Assembly (NCBI RefSeq): GCF_023715725.1
Contig: NZ_JAMBOT010000002.1
Location: 1 to 64,000 of the forward strand
DNA length: 64,000 bases
Source of the DNA: Paenibacillus pasadenensis
Lineage (GTDB): Bacteria; Bacillota; Bacilli; Paenibacillales; Paenibacillaceae
Reading direction: 5' to 3'
Shown here: one piece after another, positions 7,829 through 15,984 of the stretch
Layout: every line of letters begins with the position of its first letter
Numbering within the stretch: position 1 is the first letter of the stretch
Translations under genes and position numbers: made by a program
Notes under the pieces: model-generated
Databases searched by the model: none
Told to the model about the DNA's origin: nothing
The model's input: the letters and a program-made list of their open reading frames with translations, nothing else

Positions 7829-10267
7829 ATGAAAATTTCAACGAGCTGGCTGGCGGACTATATCAGTCTGGAAGGGCTGACGCCGGAAGAGATCGCCGAA
7901 AAAATGACCTCCGGCGGCATCGAGATCGACTCCGTGGAGGCTGTCGATAAAGGTGTAACCGGCGTTGTCGTCGGATACGTGAAGGAGAAAACGAAACATC
8001 CCGACGCGGACAAGCTGAACGTGTGCAAAATCGATGTCGGCACCGGGGAAGAGCTGCAGATCGTCTGCGGCGCGGCAAACGTGGATGCAGGCCAGTATGT
8101 GCCGGTGGCAACAATCGGCGCGAAGCTGCCGGGCGACTTCGCCATCAAACGCGCGAAGCTGCGCGGCGTGGAATCCCAGGGCATGATCTGCTCCGCACTC
8201 GAGCTGGGCCTGAACGACAAGCTGCTGCCGAAGGAGCTGCAGGAGGGCATTCTCGTGCTGCCGAAGCTGCCGCTTGGCAAGCCGATTGGCGAGGTGCTGG
8301 ATCTGAACACCTCCGTGCTTGAGCTTGACCTGACGCCGAACCGCTCCGACGCGCTCAGCTATATTGGCGTTGCCTATGAGCTGGCCGCTTTGACGGGCCA
8401 TTCGGTAAAACTGCCGGACGGCAAAGTGTTTCACGCAGCGGAAAAAACATCCGATCATCTGTCGGTACGCATTGAAGCCCGCGAGGAATGCCCGCATTAC
8501 AGCGCCCGTTTTATCAAGCATGTTCAGGTCGCTCCGTCGCCGCTTTGGCTGCAAAACCGCCTGATGGCGGCTGGCATCCGTCCGATCAACAACATCGTTG
8601 ACGTGACGAACTATGTCATGCTGGAGTACGGGCAACCGCTGCATGCGTTTGACGCCGACCGTGTTGCGGACGGAGGAATTATCGTCCGTATGGCACGTGA
8701 AGGCGAAGAGCTGGAGACGCTTGATGGCCAGCAGCGCAAGCTGCAGCCGCATATGCTCGTCATTGCGGACAGCGAAAAGGCGATTGGTCTGGCAGGTGTC
8801 ATGGGCGGAGCGAACTCCGAGGTGACTGCGGATACGGTCAATATCATTTTGGAATCGGCAAAGTTTGACGGCTCTGTCGTGCGCCGCACCTCCCGCCAGC
8901 TGGGGCTCCGCTCCGAGGCGAGCCTGCGTTTTGAAAAGGAAGTGGACCCGGCCCGCGTTATTCCGGCGCTTGACCGCGCTGCTGCGCTGATCGCAGAGCT
9001 TGGCCAAGGGCTCGTTACGGAAGGCATCGCCCAGGAGCTTATCCATGCGGCTCAGCCAGCTGTGATCGAGGTCAGTCTGGAGCGGATTGGACGTTACCTT
9101 GGCATTGAGCTTTCCAAGCTGGAAGTTCAGACGATTTTTGGCCGTCTAGGCTTCGACTCCGAAATCAGAGACGGAGGCCTGATTAAAGTTCAGGTGCCGA
9201 CTCGCCGCAGCGATATTACGCGCGATGTGGACCTGATTGAAGAGGTTGCCCGTCTGTACGGTTACGACAACATTCCGACAACGCCGATCGTCGGCGAAAC
9301 GACGCCGGGAGCGCTGACGGTACCGCAAGCGGTCCGCCGCGAGCTGCGCCGCCGATTGTCGGACGCCGGGCTGAACGAGGTAATCAGCTATTCGTTCACC
9401 GCCCCGGCCCGTACGAAGCTGTTCCCGGAGCTGTCGCAGGGCGCAGTGCCGATTCGTCTGGCAATGCCGATGAGCGAAGAGCGCAGCGTGCTCCGCACCT
9501 CGCTGCTGCCGCAGCTGCTGGAGACAGCCGCTTATAACCGCAACCGCAAAAATAATGATCTGGCTTTGTTCGAGATCGGAACCGTGTTCCATACCGATGA
9601 GGCGGAGCTGACCCGGCTGCCGCAGGAAAAGCATCGCTTTGCCGTGCTGCTCACCGGACTGCGCCGTTCAGCCGCGTGGAACCGCAAAGCGGAGAAGGTG
9701 GATTTTTATGACGCCAAGGGCGTGCTGGAAACCGTGTTTGACGTACTCGGCCTGACTGGGTCCGTTTCGTATGAGGCGGCTGCGCCTGGCGATCTTCATC
9801 CGGGACGCACCGCCGCAGTGAAACTCGCAGGCGAGCGTGGCGAGCAAATCGTCGGTTATGTCGGCCAGCTTCATCCGGAGCTGCAGCAGGAAAGCGGCCT
9901 CGACGACGTATATGTAGCCGAGCTGGACCTGGCTGCGCTGTACGACGCGGTTGACCGCGATATCGTGTACCGCCAGCTGCCGCGTTACCCGGCTTCGGAC
10001 CGCGACATTGCGGTGACGGTTGATGAGGCCGTTCCGGCTGCCGCTCTGGCTGCTGCCGTACAGGCTGCCGCAGGCGAACTTCTGGAGTCGGTTCAGGTGT
10101 TTGACGTGTACACGGGCGAGAAGCTTGGAGCCGGCCGCAAAAGCGTTGCGCTGGCGCTTGTGTACCGCCATCCTGAGCGTACTTTGACCGATGAAGAGGT
10201 GACTTCGGCCCATGCTGCCGCAGTTGCCGCTTTGGAACAATCTTTCTCCGCTGAATTAAGGAAATAG
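7829..10267 (+). CDS. pheT: Phenylalanyl-tRNA synthetase beta subunit
   Basis: 812 residues, the usual size, 21 nt after pheS with AAAGAGAGGG before the ATG. Domains in order: N-terminal part MKISTSWLADYISLEGLTPEE, the EMAP/OB-fold tRNA-binding domain (about 40-155, GVVVGYVKEKTKHPDADKL, VCGAANVDAGQYVPVA), the B3/B4 editing domain (about 205-385, IVDVTNYVMLEYGQPLHAFD), the B5 domain, the catalytic-like core (from about 480), and a C-terminal anticodon-binding FDX-ACB domain (YPASDRDIAVTVDEAVPAAALA to the end). It completes the pheST operon, which ends at a strong terminator. Confidence 0.97.
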   Translation: MKISTSWLADYISLEGLTPEEIAEKMTSGGIEIDSVEAVDKGVTGVVVGYVKEKTKHPDADKLNVCKIDVGTGEELQIVCGAANVDAGQYVPVATIGAKLPGDFAIKRAKLRGVESQGMICSALELGLNDKLLPKELQEGILVLPKLPLGKPIGEVLDLNTSVLELDLTPNRSDALSYIGVAYELAALTGHSVKLPDGKVFHAAEKTSDHLSVRIEAREECPHYSARFIKHVQVAPSPLWLQNRLMAAGIRPINNIVDVTNYVMLEYGQPLHAFDADRVADGGIIVRMAREGEELETLDGQQRKLQPHMLVIADSEKAIGLAGVMGGANSEVTADTVNIILESAKFDGSVVRRTSRQLGLRSEASLRFEKEVDPARVIPALDRAAALIAELGQGLVTEGIAQELIHAAQPAVIEVSLERIGRYLGIELSKLEVQTIFGRLGFDSEIRDGGLIKVQVPTRRSDITRDVDLIEEVARLYGYDNIPTTPIVGETTPGALTVPQAVRRELRRRLSDAGLNEVISYSFTAPARTKLFPELSQGAVPIRLAMPMSEERSVLRTSLLPQLLETAAYNRNRKNNDLALFEIGTVFHTDEAELTRLPQEKHRFAVLLTGLRRSAAWNRKAEKVDFYDAKGVLETVFDVLGLTGSVSYEAAAPGDLHPGRTAAVKLAGERGEQIVGYVGQLHPELQQESGLDDVYVAELDLAALYDAVDRDIVYRQLPRYPASDRDIAVTVDEAVPAAALAAAVQAAAGELLESVQVFDVYTGEKLGAGRKSVALALVYRHPERTLTDEEVTSAHAAAVAALEQSFSAELRK

Positions 10268-10281
10268 GCAGGAAACGCAGG

Positions 10282-10325
10282 AAGCCGCATCGAAGTAGTC
10301 CCCAAGGGGCTGCGGATGCGGCTTT
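10282..10325 (+). terminator. Terminator of pheST
   Basis: Stem AAGCCGCATC (10282-10291) pairs perfectly with GATGCGGCTT (10314-10323), enclosing a smaller CCCC/GGGG hairpin, and runs into TTTT. Confidence 0.85.
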
Positions 10326-10898
10326 TCTGCTCTCATTTTCAGCATGCAAGCGTTTCTTTTAAGGAATGCGTGCTGCGGATGAGCGGTTTATGAATTCGTT
10401 ACCGGCAGGCGATTGAAGCCTGGAGCGGCTTATAATCGTTCTAGTGATTGCTGGAAGCGATTTTAATATCATTTAACGGATTATGACCCGTATGAGGTGT
10501 TATTTCAGGGAATGAGTCCGTTTTGAGCAGCAAGGAGCCCGTTTTTTGGTCTTACCTCGTCCAGACGAGAGTTTACGCTTCGGAATAACCCTCTTTTCCT
10601 GCCTAAACGTGTTTCAAACCAGGGACAAAATGGGGATTAGTAAGGATTGTCCTAAATCGCGGTTGCCGTTAGGCTCATTCATGATGACAGAGCTGTTACA
10701 CACGGCATGCGGTTAGGCTTTTCGGAGCTATTTTACTTAACGAATGCCCTGACTGGGCTATTGCATACAGGAGCGGCGGCAGCCGGCTTCAGGCAACAAC
10801 CGCTCGAAGAAGCGCGGCGTTATCACGCAGCCGGACGCTTCTCCAACGAAGACTAGACAGCAAGAGAGCAGCTCAAACAACAACGGGAGGATACCGCC
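10326..10898. other. 573-nt gap before the zapA-like gene, no gene seen
   Basis: I see no supported coding frame, RNA gene or clear promoter. In Bacillus subtilis this position between pheT and zapA carries rnhC (RNase HIII); no remnant of it is recognisable here. The last 20 nt contain the GGGAGG ribosome binding site of the next gene. Confidence 0.6.
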
Positions 10899-13800
10899 TT
10901 GAAGGAAGCCGATCGCTTGAGAGTTACGGTGGATATTTATGGACATCAATATAGACTGACAGGGCACTCCAGCACGGATTATATCCGCCGGGTGGCGGCT
11001 CTTGTCGATGAGAATATGCACAAGCTGGCTAAGGGTTTTCCTCGGCTGGACATGCCGAGGCTGGCGGTGCTTGCGGCCGTGCATATGGCGGAGGATGTGT
11101 TCCGCCTGAAGCAGGACAGCGAGCTGCTTAAAGAAGAGCAGAGCATCCGCAAAACGCTGATGAGCGAGCTGGAAAAAGCCCAGGAGGCTGCCGAAACGGC
11201 GCGCAAGGAGCTTTTTGAACGGGAGGAAGCGGCTCTGGAGGAGCTGCAGCGGCTTTCGGAGGAAAGAACTGCGGCCGAGGGCAGGCTGCGCGCAGAAGCC
11301 GAGGAAAGGCTGGCTGCGGTGCAGGACGCGGTCAAGGAAGAGGCGCAGCGGCTTGAGCGCGAAAGCGCAGAGGCTGTTGCAGCTTTGGAGAGCCGCTGGC
11401 AGGAAGAGCGCGAAAGGCTCATGACCGAGCACAGAGCGCAGAATGAGCAGCTTGAGCTCCGTCATGAGGCGGAGCGCAGCGATGCAGCTTTGCTGCTTGA
11501 GACGGAGCGCCAGGAGTGGGAGCGGCTTTACGAGGCGGAAGCCCGCGAGCGGGAAGCCAGCCATGCCTCTGCTTTTGAAGAAGCGAAAAGCAAATTTGAG
11601 GCCGAGCGGGATGCGGTGCGCGAGCAGCTGGAAACCGAGCGCCGCCGCCTTAGCGTGCAGCTGGAGGAGAGTCAGCGCGAGCTGCAGCAGCGTCTGGAAG
11701 AAGAGCGTGCGGAGTCCGGGCGGCTGTTCGATCAGCAGCGCGAGGAGCTTCAGGCTGCGCATGCGGCGGAGCTTTCCGCGCGCGAGGAAACGTACGTCCG
11801 CGAAATGCAGGAGCTGGAAGAGCGGCTAATGGCGCGCATAAGCGAGCTGCAGCTGCTTTACGACGGCGAGGCTGAGGCTCGCGAGCGCGAGCGCGCCGAG
11901 CTTGAGGAATTGTACGAGACGGAGTGCCGGGAGCGCGAGGAGGAGCGGACGCGTTTGGTGGAGCAGCAGAGCGCGGATTTGGATGCGCGCGAGGCTCTTT
12001 ACCGCGAGCAGCTTGGCGAGCTGGAGGCGAAGCTGCTCGCCGAGCGCCGCAGCCGCGAGGAAGGGCAGGCGGCGCTGAGGCTGCAGCAGCGTGCGGAGCT
12101 GGAAGGCGCGCTGGCAGGACGCGAAGCGGAGCGCCAGGCGGAGCTTGAACGGCTGCGCGAGGCGCATGCGGCGGAGCTGGCCGAAGCCAATGCGGCTGCG
12201 GAGGCGGCGGCTGGAGCGCTGGAAGCGGAGCTTGCGGAGCTGCGCGAACGCCTTGCGGAAGCGGAGCGCGAGCGGGGGCAGCTGGAACAGCGGCTGCAGG
12301 AGCAGGCAGCGCTTGAGGCGGAGCTGCGCGCTGGCTCGGCAAGGGAGCGCGAAGCGGCTGCTGCCCTGCTGAGCGAGACGCAGCAGCAGTATGAAGCGAA
12401 GCTTGCCGAGGCGGCTGAGCGCCACGCGGCGGAGCTCAACGATACGCGCGAGCTTGGCGAGCTGGAGCTGGCTGAGGCAGCCGGCCGTCATGAAGCTGAG
12501 CTCAGCGAGCTGCGGCGCAGCCATGAAGCGAAGCTTGCCGAGGCGGCTGAGCGCCATGCGGCTCAGCTGGCTGAAGCGCGCGAGATGGGCAAGCTGGAAC
12601 AGTCAGAGGCAAACGGGCGCCATGAGGCGGAGCTGAATGAGCTGCGTCAAAGCCATGAAGCGGAATTGGCCGAGGCTGCTCAGCGTCATGCCGAGCAGCT
12701 TAAGGAATCGCGCGAGCTTGGCGAACTGGAGCTTGCAGAGGCTAAAAGCCGCCATACAGCGGAGCTGGATGAACTGCGCCGCCGTTACGAAACTCAGCTG
12801 GAATCGGCTGCCGCCGAGGCTGCAAAGGCAGCGGAACTTGCCGAGCAGACGGAGCTGCGCCATGCAGCACGCCTGGAGGAAACACGCGAGCTTAGCGAGC
12901 TTGAGCTTGCGGAAGCAGCCGACCGCCATGCGGCAGAGCTGGAAGAGCAGCGCCGCCGTTATGAAGCGCAGCTGGAATCGGCGGCGGCTGAAGCTGCAAT
13001 GGCGGCGGAACTCGCCGAGCAGGCGGAGCAGCGCCGAACGGCGCAGCTTAAGGATGCGCGGGAGCAAGCGGAGCAGGTCCGCAGCGAGGCTCAGACTGCG
13101 CGCGAGGCTGCGGAGCGCCTGCTTCAGGAACGCGCCGATGAGCTTGATGCAGCGAACCAGCTGCTTCAGGAAGAGCTGGAGCTCCGCGAAAAGACGGAGC
13201 TTAGGCTTGCTGCTGAGCTGACGAAGCGCGAGCAGGCAGAGGAGCGTAGTGCCGAAGCCGCTGCCAGAGCCGAGGCTGCGGAGCGCGAAGGAGCGGAAGC
13301 GAACCGGCAGCTGGAGCTGGCTGCGCAGCAGCAGGCGGAGCTTGCCGAGCGGGCAGCCGCGCTGGAGGCGGAGCTGGAGCGTTTGCGCGCAAGCTCAACA
13401 GCCGAGCGCGAAGCGGCTGCGTCAGAGCTGCGCGAGGCGTTGGAGCGCGCTTCGCTGGAAATAACGCATGCGCGCGAAAGTGCTGAAGCTGCGGCCGCTG
13501 AGCGGGAGCAGGCTGCGGAAGCGCTGCTGCGTGAAGCGGAAGAAGCGGCGAGCAGACAGTCGGCCAAGCTGCAAGCCGAGGCGGAGGAACAGGCCGAGCG
13601 TATGCGCCGCGCAGCTGCCGAAGAGCTGGAGCTTGCTCAGCTGGAGGCGCTGGAGGTTCAAGAACGGCTAACCGCCGAGCATGCGCAGGAGCTGGAGCGT
13701 CTGCAGGCGCAGTCTGGACGCGAGCAGTCTGACGCAATTGCAAGGCTTGAGCAGCTCGAATCGGCTGCGGCAGCCGCAGCGGAACGCGCTGAGCAAGCGG

Positions 13801-14684
13801 AACAGCAGCTGCGCGACCGTGAGCGGGAATGGACCGGACAAGCCGCTGACGCGAAGTCAGACGCATTGGCAGAGAAGGATCGTTTGACGGCAAGTTGGGA
13901 GGAGGAACGCTCCAGTCTGAAACGTGAACTGGAAGCGGTTCGCAAATCCCAGTCGGATGCCCGTGAGGAATGGTCGAAGCGAATTGGAGAAGCAGAGGAG
14001 CATCTGCTGTTTGTTATGGAGCAGGAAGAGGCTCGCGGACGGCTCCTGGAGGAATCTCAGCGCATGCTGCGCGGCTCTCAGGAAGAGCTTGAGCTGTCGC
14101 GGCGCCGCTCGGCTGAGCTTGAGGAGCAGCTGCGTGAAGCTGCGGAACGGTTCCAGGGCACCGAGTCCTCCCGGCTGCAAACGATCGGGGAGCTGCAGCA
14201 GCAGCTGTCCGAAGCTAAATCAAGGCAAGAGCAGCTGGAGCGCCGCTCGGCGGAGACGATGGGCCAGGCAGAGGCCATCCGCGAGCAGGCTGAGCGCGAA
14301 TGGCAGCAGCGCCTTGACGCCTTGAGGCTTGAGCGTGACCGCCTGGAGCAGCTTGCCGGGGAACGCGGCGAGCAGTTGGATCAGCTGTCGCGTGAGGAGA
14401 GCGAACGGGCGGAGGCCGAGTCGGAGCTGACTCGCCAGCTGCAGCTCGCGCTTCAGGAGTCGGCAGCCTCTGAATCGGCTGTAGAACGGCTGGAGGATGC
14501 GCTTCGCACGCTGGAGGAAGAACGTTCCGGCAACAGAGATGATCTGACTCTGCTGCAGCAGGATCACGAGCGGCTTCATGGCTCTTACGAGACGCTGAAG
14601 TCGGAATTTGACAAGCTGCGTACGGAATATTCCAAGCTCCAGACCGAGTACAACGAATGGATCGAGCTGATCGAGCAGAGCTGA
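10899..14684 (+). CDS. zapA: ZapA-like cell-division domain fused to a giant coiled coil
   Basis: 1261 residues from TTG 10899, preceded by ACGGGAGG. Residues 4-75 match ZapA, the FtsZ-bundling protein: RVTVDIYGHQYRLTGHS, DYIRRVAALVDENMHKLAKG, MPRLAVLAAVHMAEDVFRL. ZapA is normally about 85-140 residues. Here about 1150 residues of Glu/Ala/Arg/Gln/Leu-rich sequence follow, with no Pro or membrane segment for long stretches, predicting an almost uninterrupted coiled coil. Residues 498 to about 725 contain 44-residue internal repeats. The C-terminus TLKSEFDKLRTEYSKLQTEY resembles the end of ordinary extended ZapA coils. The neighbourhood (pheST before, mutS2 after) matches the zapA locus of Bacillus. 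It probably acts at the division septum; the role of the long rod, such as spacing or cross-linking FtsZ filaments, is inference. Confidence 0.8.
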   Translation: MKEADRLRVTVDIYGHQYRLTGHSSTDYIRRVAALVDENMHKLAKGFPRLDMPRLAVLAAVHMAEDVFRLKQDSELLKEEQSIRKTLMSELEKAQEAAETARKELFEREEAALEELQRLSEERTAAEGRLRAEAEERLAAVQDAVKEEAQRLERESAEAVAALESRWQEERERLMTEHRAQNEQLELRHEAERSDAALLLETERQEWERLYEAEAREREASHASAFEEAKSKFEAERDAVREQLETERRRLSVQLEESQRELQQRLEEERAESGRLFDQQREELQAAHAAELSAREETYVREMQELEERLMARISELQLLYDGEAEARERERAELEELYETECREREEERTRLVEQQSADLDAREALYREQLGELEAKLLAERRSREEGQAALRLQQRAELEGALAGREAERQAELERLREAHAAELAEANAAAEAAAGALEAELAELRERLAEAERERGQLEQRLQEQAALEAELRAGSAREREAAAALLSETQQQYEAKLAEAAERHAAELNDTRELGELELAEAAGRHEAELSELRRSHEAKLAEAAERHAAQLAEAREMGKLEQSEANGRHEAELNELRQSHEAELAEAAQRHAEQLKESRELGELELAEAKSRHTAELDELRRRYETQLESAAAEAAKAAELAEQTELRHAARLEETRELSELELAEAADRHAAELEEQRRRYEAQLESAAAEAAMAAELAEQAEQRRTAQLKDAREQAEQVRSEAQTAREAAERLLQERADELDAANQLLQEELELREKTELRLAAELTKREQAEERSAEAAARAEAAEREGAEANRQLELAAQQQAELAERAAALEAELERLRASSTAEREAAASELREALERASLEITHARESAEAAAAEREQAAEALLREAEEAASRQSAKLQAEAEEQAERMRRAAAEELELAQLEALEVQERLTAEHAQELERLQAQSGREQSDAIARLEQLESAAAAAAERAEQAEQQLRDREREWTGQAADAKSDALAEKDRLTASWEEERSSLKRELEAVRKSQSDAREEWSKRIGEAEEHLLFVMEQEEARGRLLEESQRMLRGSQEELELSRRRSAELEEQLREAAERFQGTESSRLQTIGELQQQLSEAKSRQEQLERRSAETMGQAEAIREQAEREWQQRLDALRLERDRLEQLAGERGEQLDQLSREESERAEAESELTRQLQLALQESAASESAVERLEDALRTLEEERSGNRDDLTLLQQDHERLHGSYETLKSEFDKLRTEYSKLQTEYNEWIELIEQS
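12390..12959 (+). repeat. 132-bp coding repeats in the zapA-like gene
   Basis: Units of 132 bp (44 residues) start at 12390, 12522 and 12654. A fourth at 12786 carries a 42-bp (14-residue) insertion, and a diverged partial unit starts at 12960. Each unit reads (Y/H)EAxLAEAAxRHAxxL, an (E/M)xGxLE segment, then RHxAEL and xELRR. The first two share identical DNA over their first 30 bases. 44 equals four 11-residue turns and the insertion equals two heptads, so the coiled-coil phase may be kept. Confidence 0.85.
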
Positions 14685-14705
14685 CCGATTCTTTCAACCT
14701 GATGC

Positions 14706-14756
14706 AAAAAGCCTTCCGATTTCCGTTTGTACAAGCGGATAATCGGAAGGCTTTTT
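14706..14756. terminator. Bidirectional terminator between zapA-like gene and cupredoxin gene
   Basis: Perfect 15-bp arms AAAAAGCCTTCCGAT (14706-14720) and ATCGGAAGGCTTTTT (14742-14756). The A/T tracts at both ends serve the two convergent genes. Confidence 0.9.
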
Positions 14757-14770
14757 ATGGTTTGGCCGTC

Positions 14771-15166
14771 TTAGACAACTTTCAAAACAGCTTTCATGCG
14801 TTCATGGCCATTGCCGCAAGGAATGCTGCATTCGATTTGGTATTCTCCGGCCATACTGAAGGAGTAAACCTTCTCGTCGCCCGGCTTCATTTGAACGGAA
14901 GTGTTGCTTACACGAATCCCGTGAATACCGTCGCTTTCGAGCTTAATGCGCAGAGCGTCGCCTTTTTTGACCGTGTATTCCTTCTTGTCGAACTTAAAGT
15001 TGGTCGCCTTGATGACAACCTCCTGGGTTGGCGCAGCTGTAGTTTCCACTGCAGCGGAAGGTCCTTCGGATGCCGGTGTTGCGGCGCTCCCGCAGGCTGC
15101 GGTCAACAATAGGGCAAGCGAGCCAAAAGCTATCAGAGGCAGTCTCCGGAAATAGTTGCGATTCAT
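14771..15166 (-). CDS. Cupredoxin lipoprotein with CuA-type ligand set (Cox2-like)
   Basis: 131 residues from ATG 15166, chosen because AAAGGAGTT lies just upstream and because it gives a lipoprotein signal peptide: MNRNYFRRLPLIAFGS, then LALLLTAAC with lipobox cysteine. A Ser/Thr/Ala linker leads to a cupredoxin fold (about 45-131). The C-terminal motif CSIPCGNGHERM has C-x3-C-x3-H-x2-M spacing, and an upstream His lies in SDGIHGI; together they match the dinuclear CuA site of cytochrome c oxidase subunit II. It lacks the Cox2 membrane helices, so it is a membrane-anchored, outward-facing copper protein. Electron transfer or copper delivery is plausible; neither is proven by context. Confidence 0.82.
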   Translation of the reverse strand: MNRNYFRRLPLIAFGSLALLLTAACGSAATPASEGPSAAVETTAAPTQEVVIKATNFKFDKKEYTVKKGDALRIKLESDGIHGIRVSNTSVQMKPGDEKVYSFSMAGEYQIECSIPCGNGHERMKAVLKVV

Positions 15167-15457
15167 AATAGTAACTCCTTTCAAATTGGGGTAAAAGCCG
15201 CTGTTGAATCGGCCGATATTGCTCTTCTTTGCTTCATCATACCGAATTTGCCAGCTTGCTGAAATGGACAAGCCAACTAAAGCGATGAACAAATGATGAC
15301 AATCGACTGCAGCCCTTTAACCGTCGCCACCTTTCGCCACTCGGCCCGTCCCGGCGAAAATAAGGGAGCGAAACGCCTTTAGGAAAGGCCCATCGGCCTT
15401 TCTCTATGTAAGCCTCGGAAGCCGCCGCTGCTGCGGCTAAGCTCCGGGCCAGCCTTT
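15167..15457. other. Gap between cupredoxin and holin-like genes
   Basis: No coding frame supported. It contains the ribosome binding site of the cupredoxin gene (15173-15181). A short hairpin GAAAGGCC-CATC-GGCCTTTC (15383-15402) without a T tract could end transcription of the minus-strand gene at 15458-15814 only weakly. Confidence 0.5.
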
Positions 15458-15814
15458 TTAATGGGCTTCTTTACTGCGGCCTGCATCAAAAGGCGTTGGA
15501 ATAAACAGGTCGATAATTCCAATAACCAAAGCGGCCAATATAGCGCCGAGCCAAGTGACTGCTACTCCGCTGACAATGAATTGAGCGACATAAATGACGA
15601 TTACGCTGGCAATAAATCCGACGATGCCACGGCCGAATGGCGTGACCCTTTTGCCAAAAATCGCCTCCACGACCCAGCCGAGCAAAGCGATGACAAGGGC
15701 AAGAATCAGAGCGCTCCAAAAGCCGCCAACCGAGAACTGGGGAACGATAAAGCCAACAAGCATCAAAACGATCGCCGATACAACGAAGCGAACGACATGT
15801 CCAAGAAAGCTCAT
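15458..15814 (-). CDS. Phage holin family small membrane protein (YvlD-like)
   Basis: 118 residues from ATG 15814 behind AGAGGAGGG; the frame is open for 65 more codons upstream but without a ribosome binding site and with soluble, implausible sequence. Four hydrophobic helices are visible (about 5-25, 31-52, 60-80, 87-108), with GKRVTPFGRGIVGFIAS between helices 2 and 3. It resembles the membrane family named after phage holins and found in many Bacillota chromosomes (YvlD type). The name does not imply lysis. Divergent from mutS2. Confidence 0.75.
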   Translation of the reverse strand: MSFLGHVVRFVVSAIVLMLVGFIVPQFSVGGFWSALILALVIALLGWVVEAIFGKRVTPFGRGIVGFIASVIVIYVAQFIVSGVAVTWLGAILAALVIGIIDLFIPTPFDAGRSKEAH

Positions 15815-15984
15815 GCGATTTCCCTCCTCTAAAAGATGTAGTGCCGCACAGCGAAGCATGCACGGCCTGCTGCCACGGGTATAGTGTGGTTGTTTCCGGT
15901 CGAAATCATGTATGGCTGAACTCGCCCCGTGCGCACGCTTGGCGCATCCGTTATAATGGCCTAGAGAGGAGCTGTGGAACGTTC

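Noticed and set aside
7838..9046. Long minus-strand open frame opposite pheT
   Set aside because: Shadow of pheT codon usage; His/Gln/Arg-rich product without motifs.
11650..12342. Pro/Ala-rich minus-strand frame opposite the zapA-like gene
   Set aside because: Generated by the biased Glu/Ala/Leu codons of the coiled coil on the other strand.
15841..15984. 48-codon N-terminal extension of mutS2
   Set aside because: No ribosome binding site, non-conserved sequence, and the GTG at 15985 reproduces the family N-terminus.
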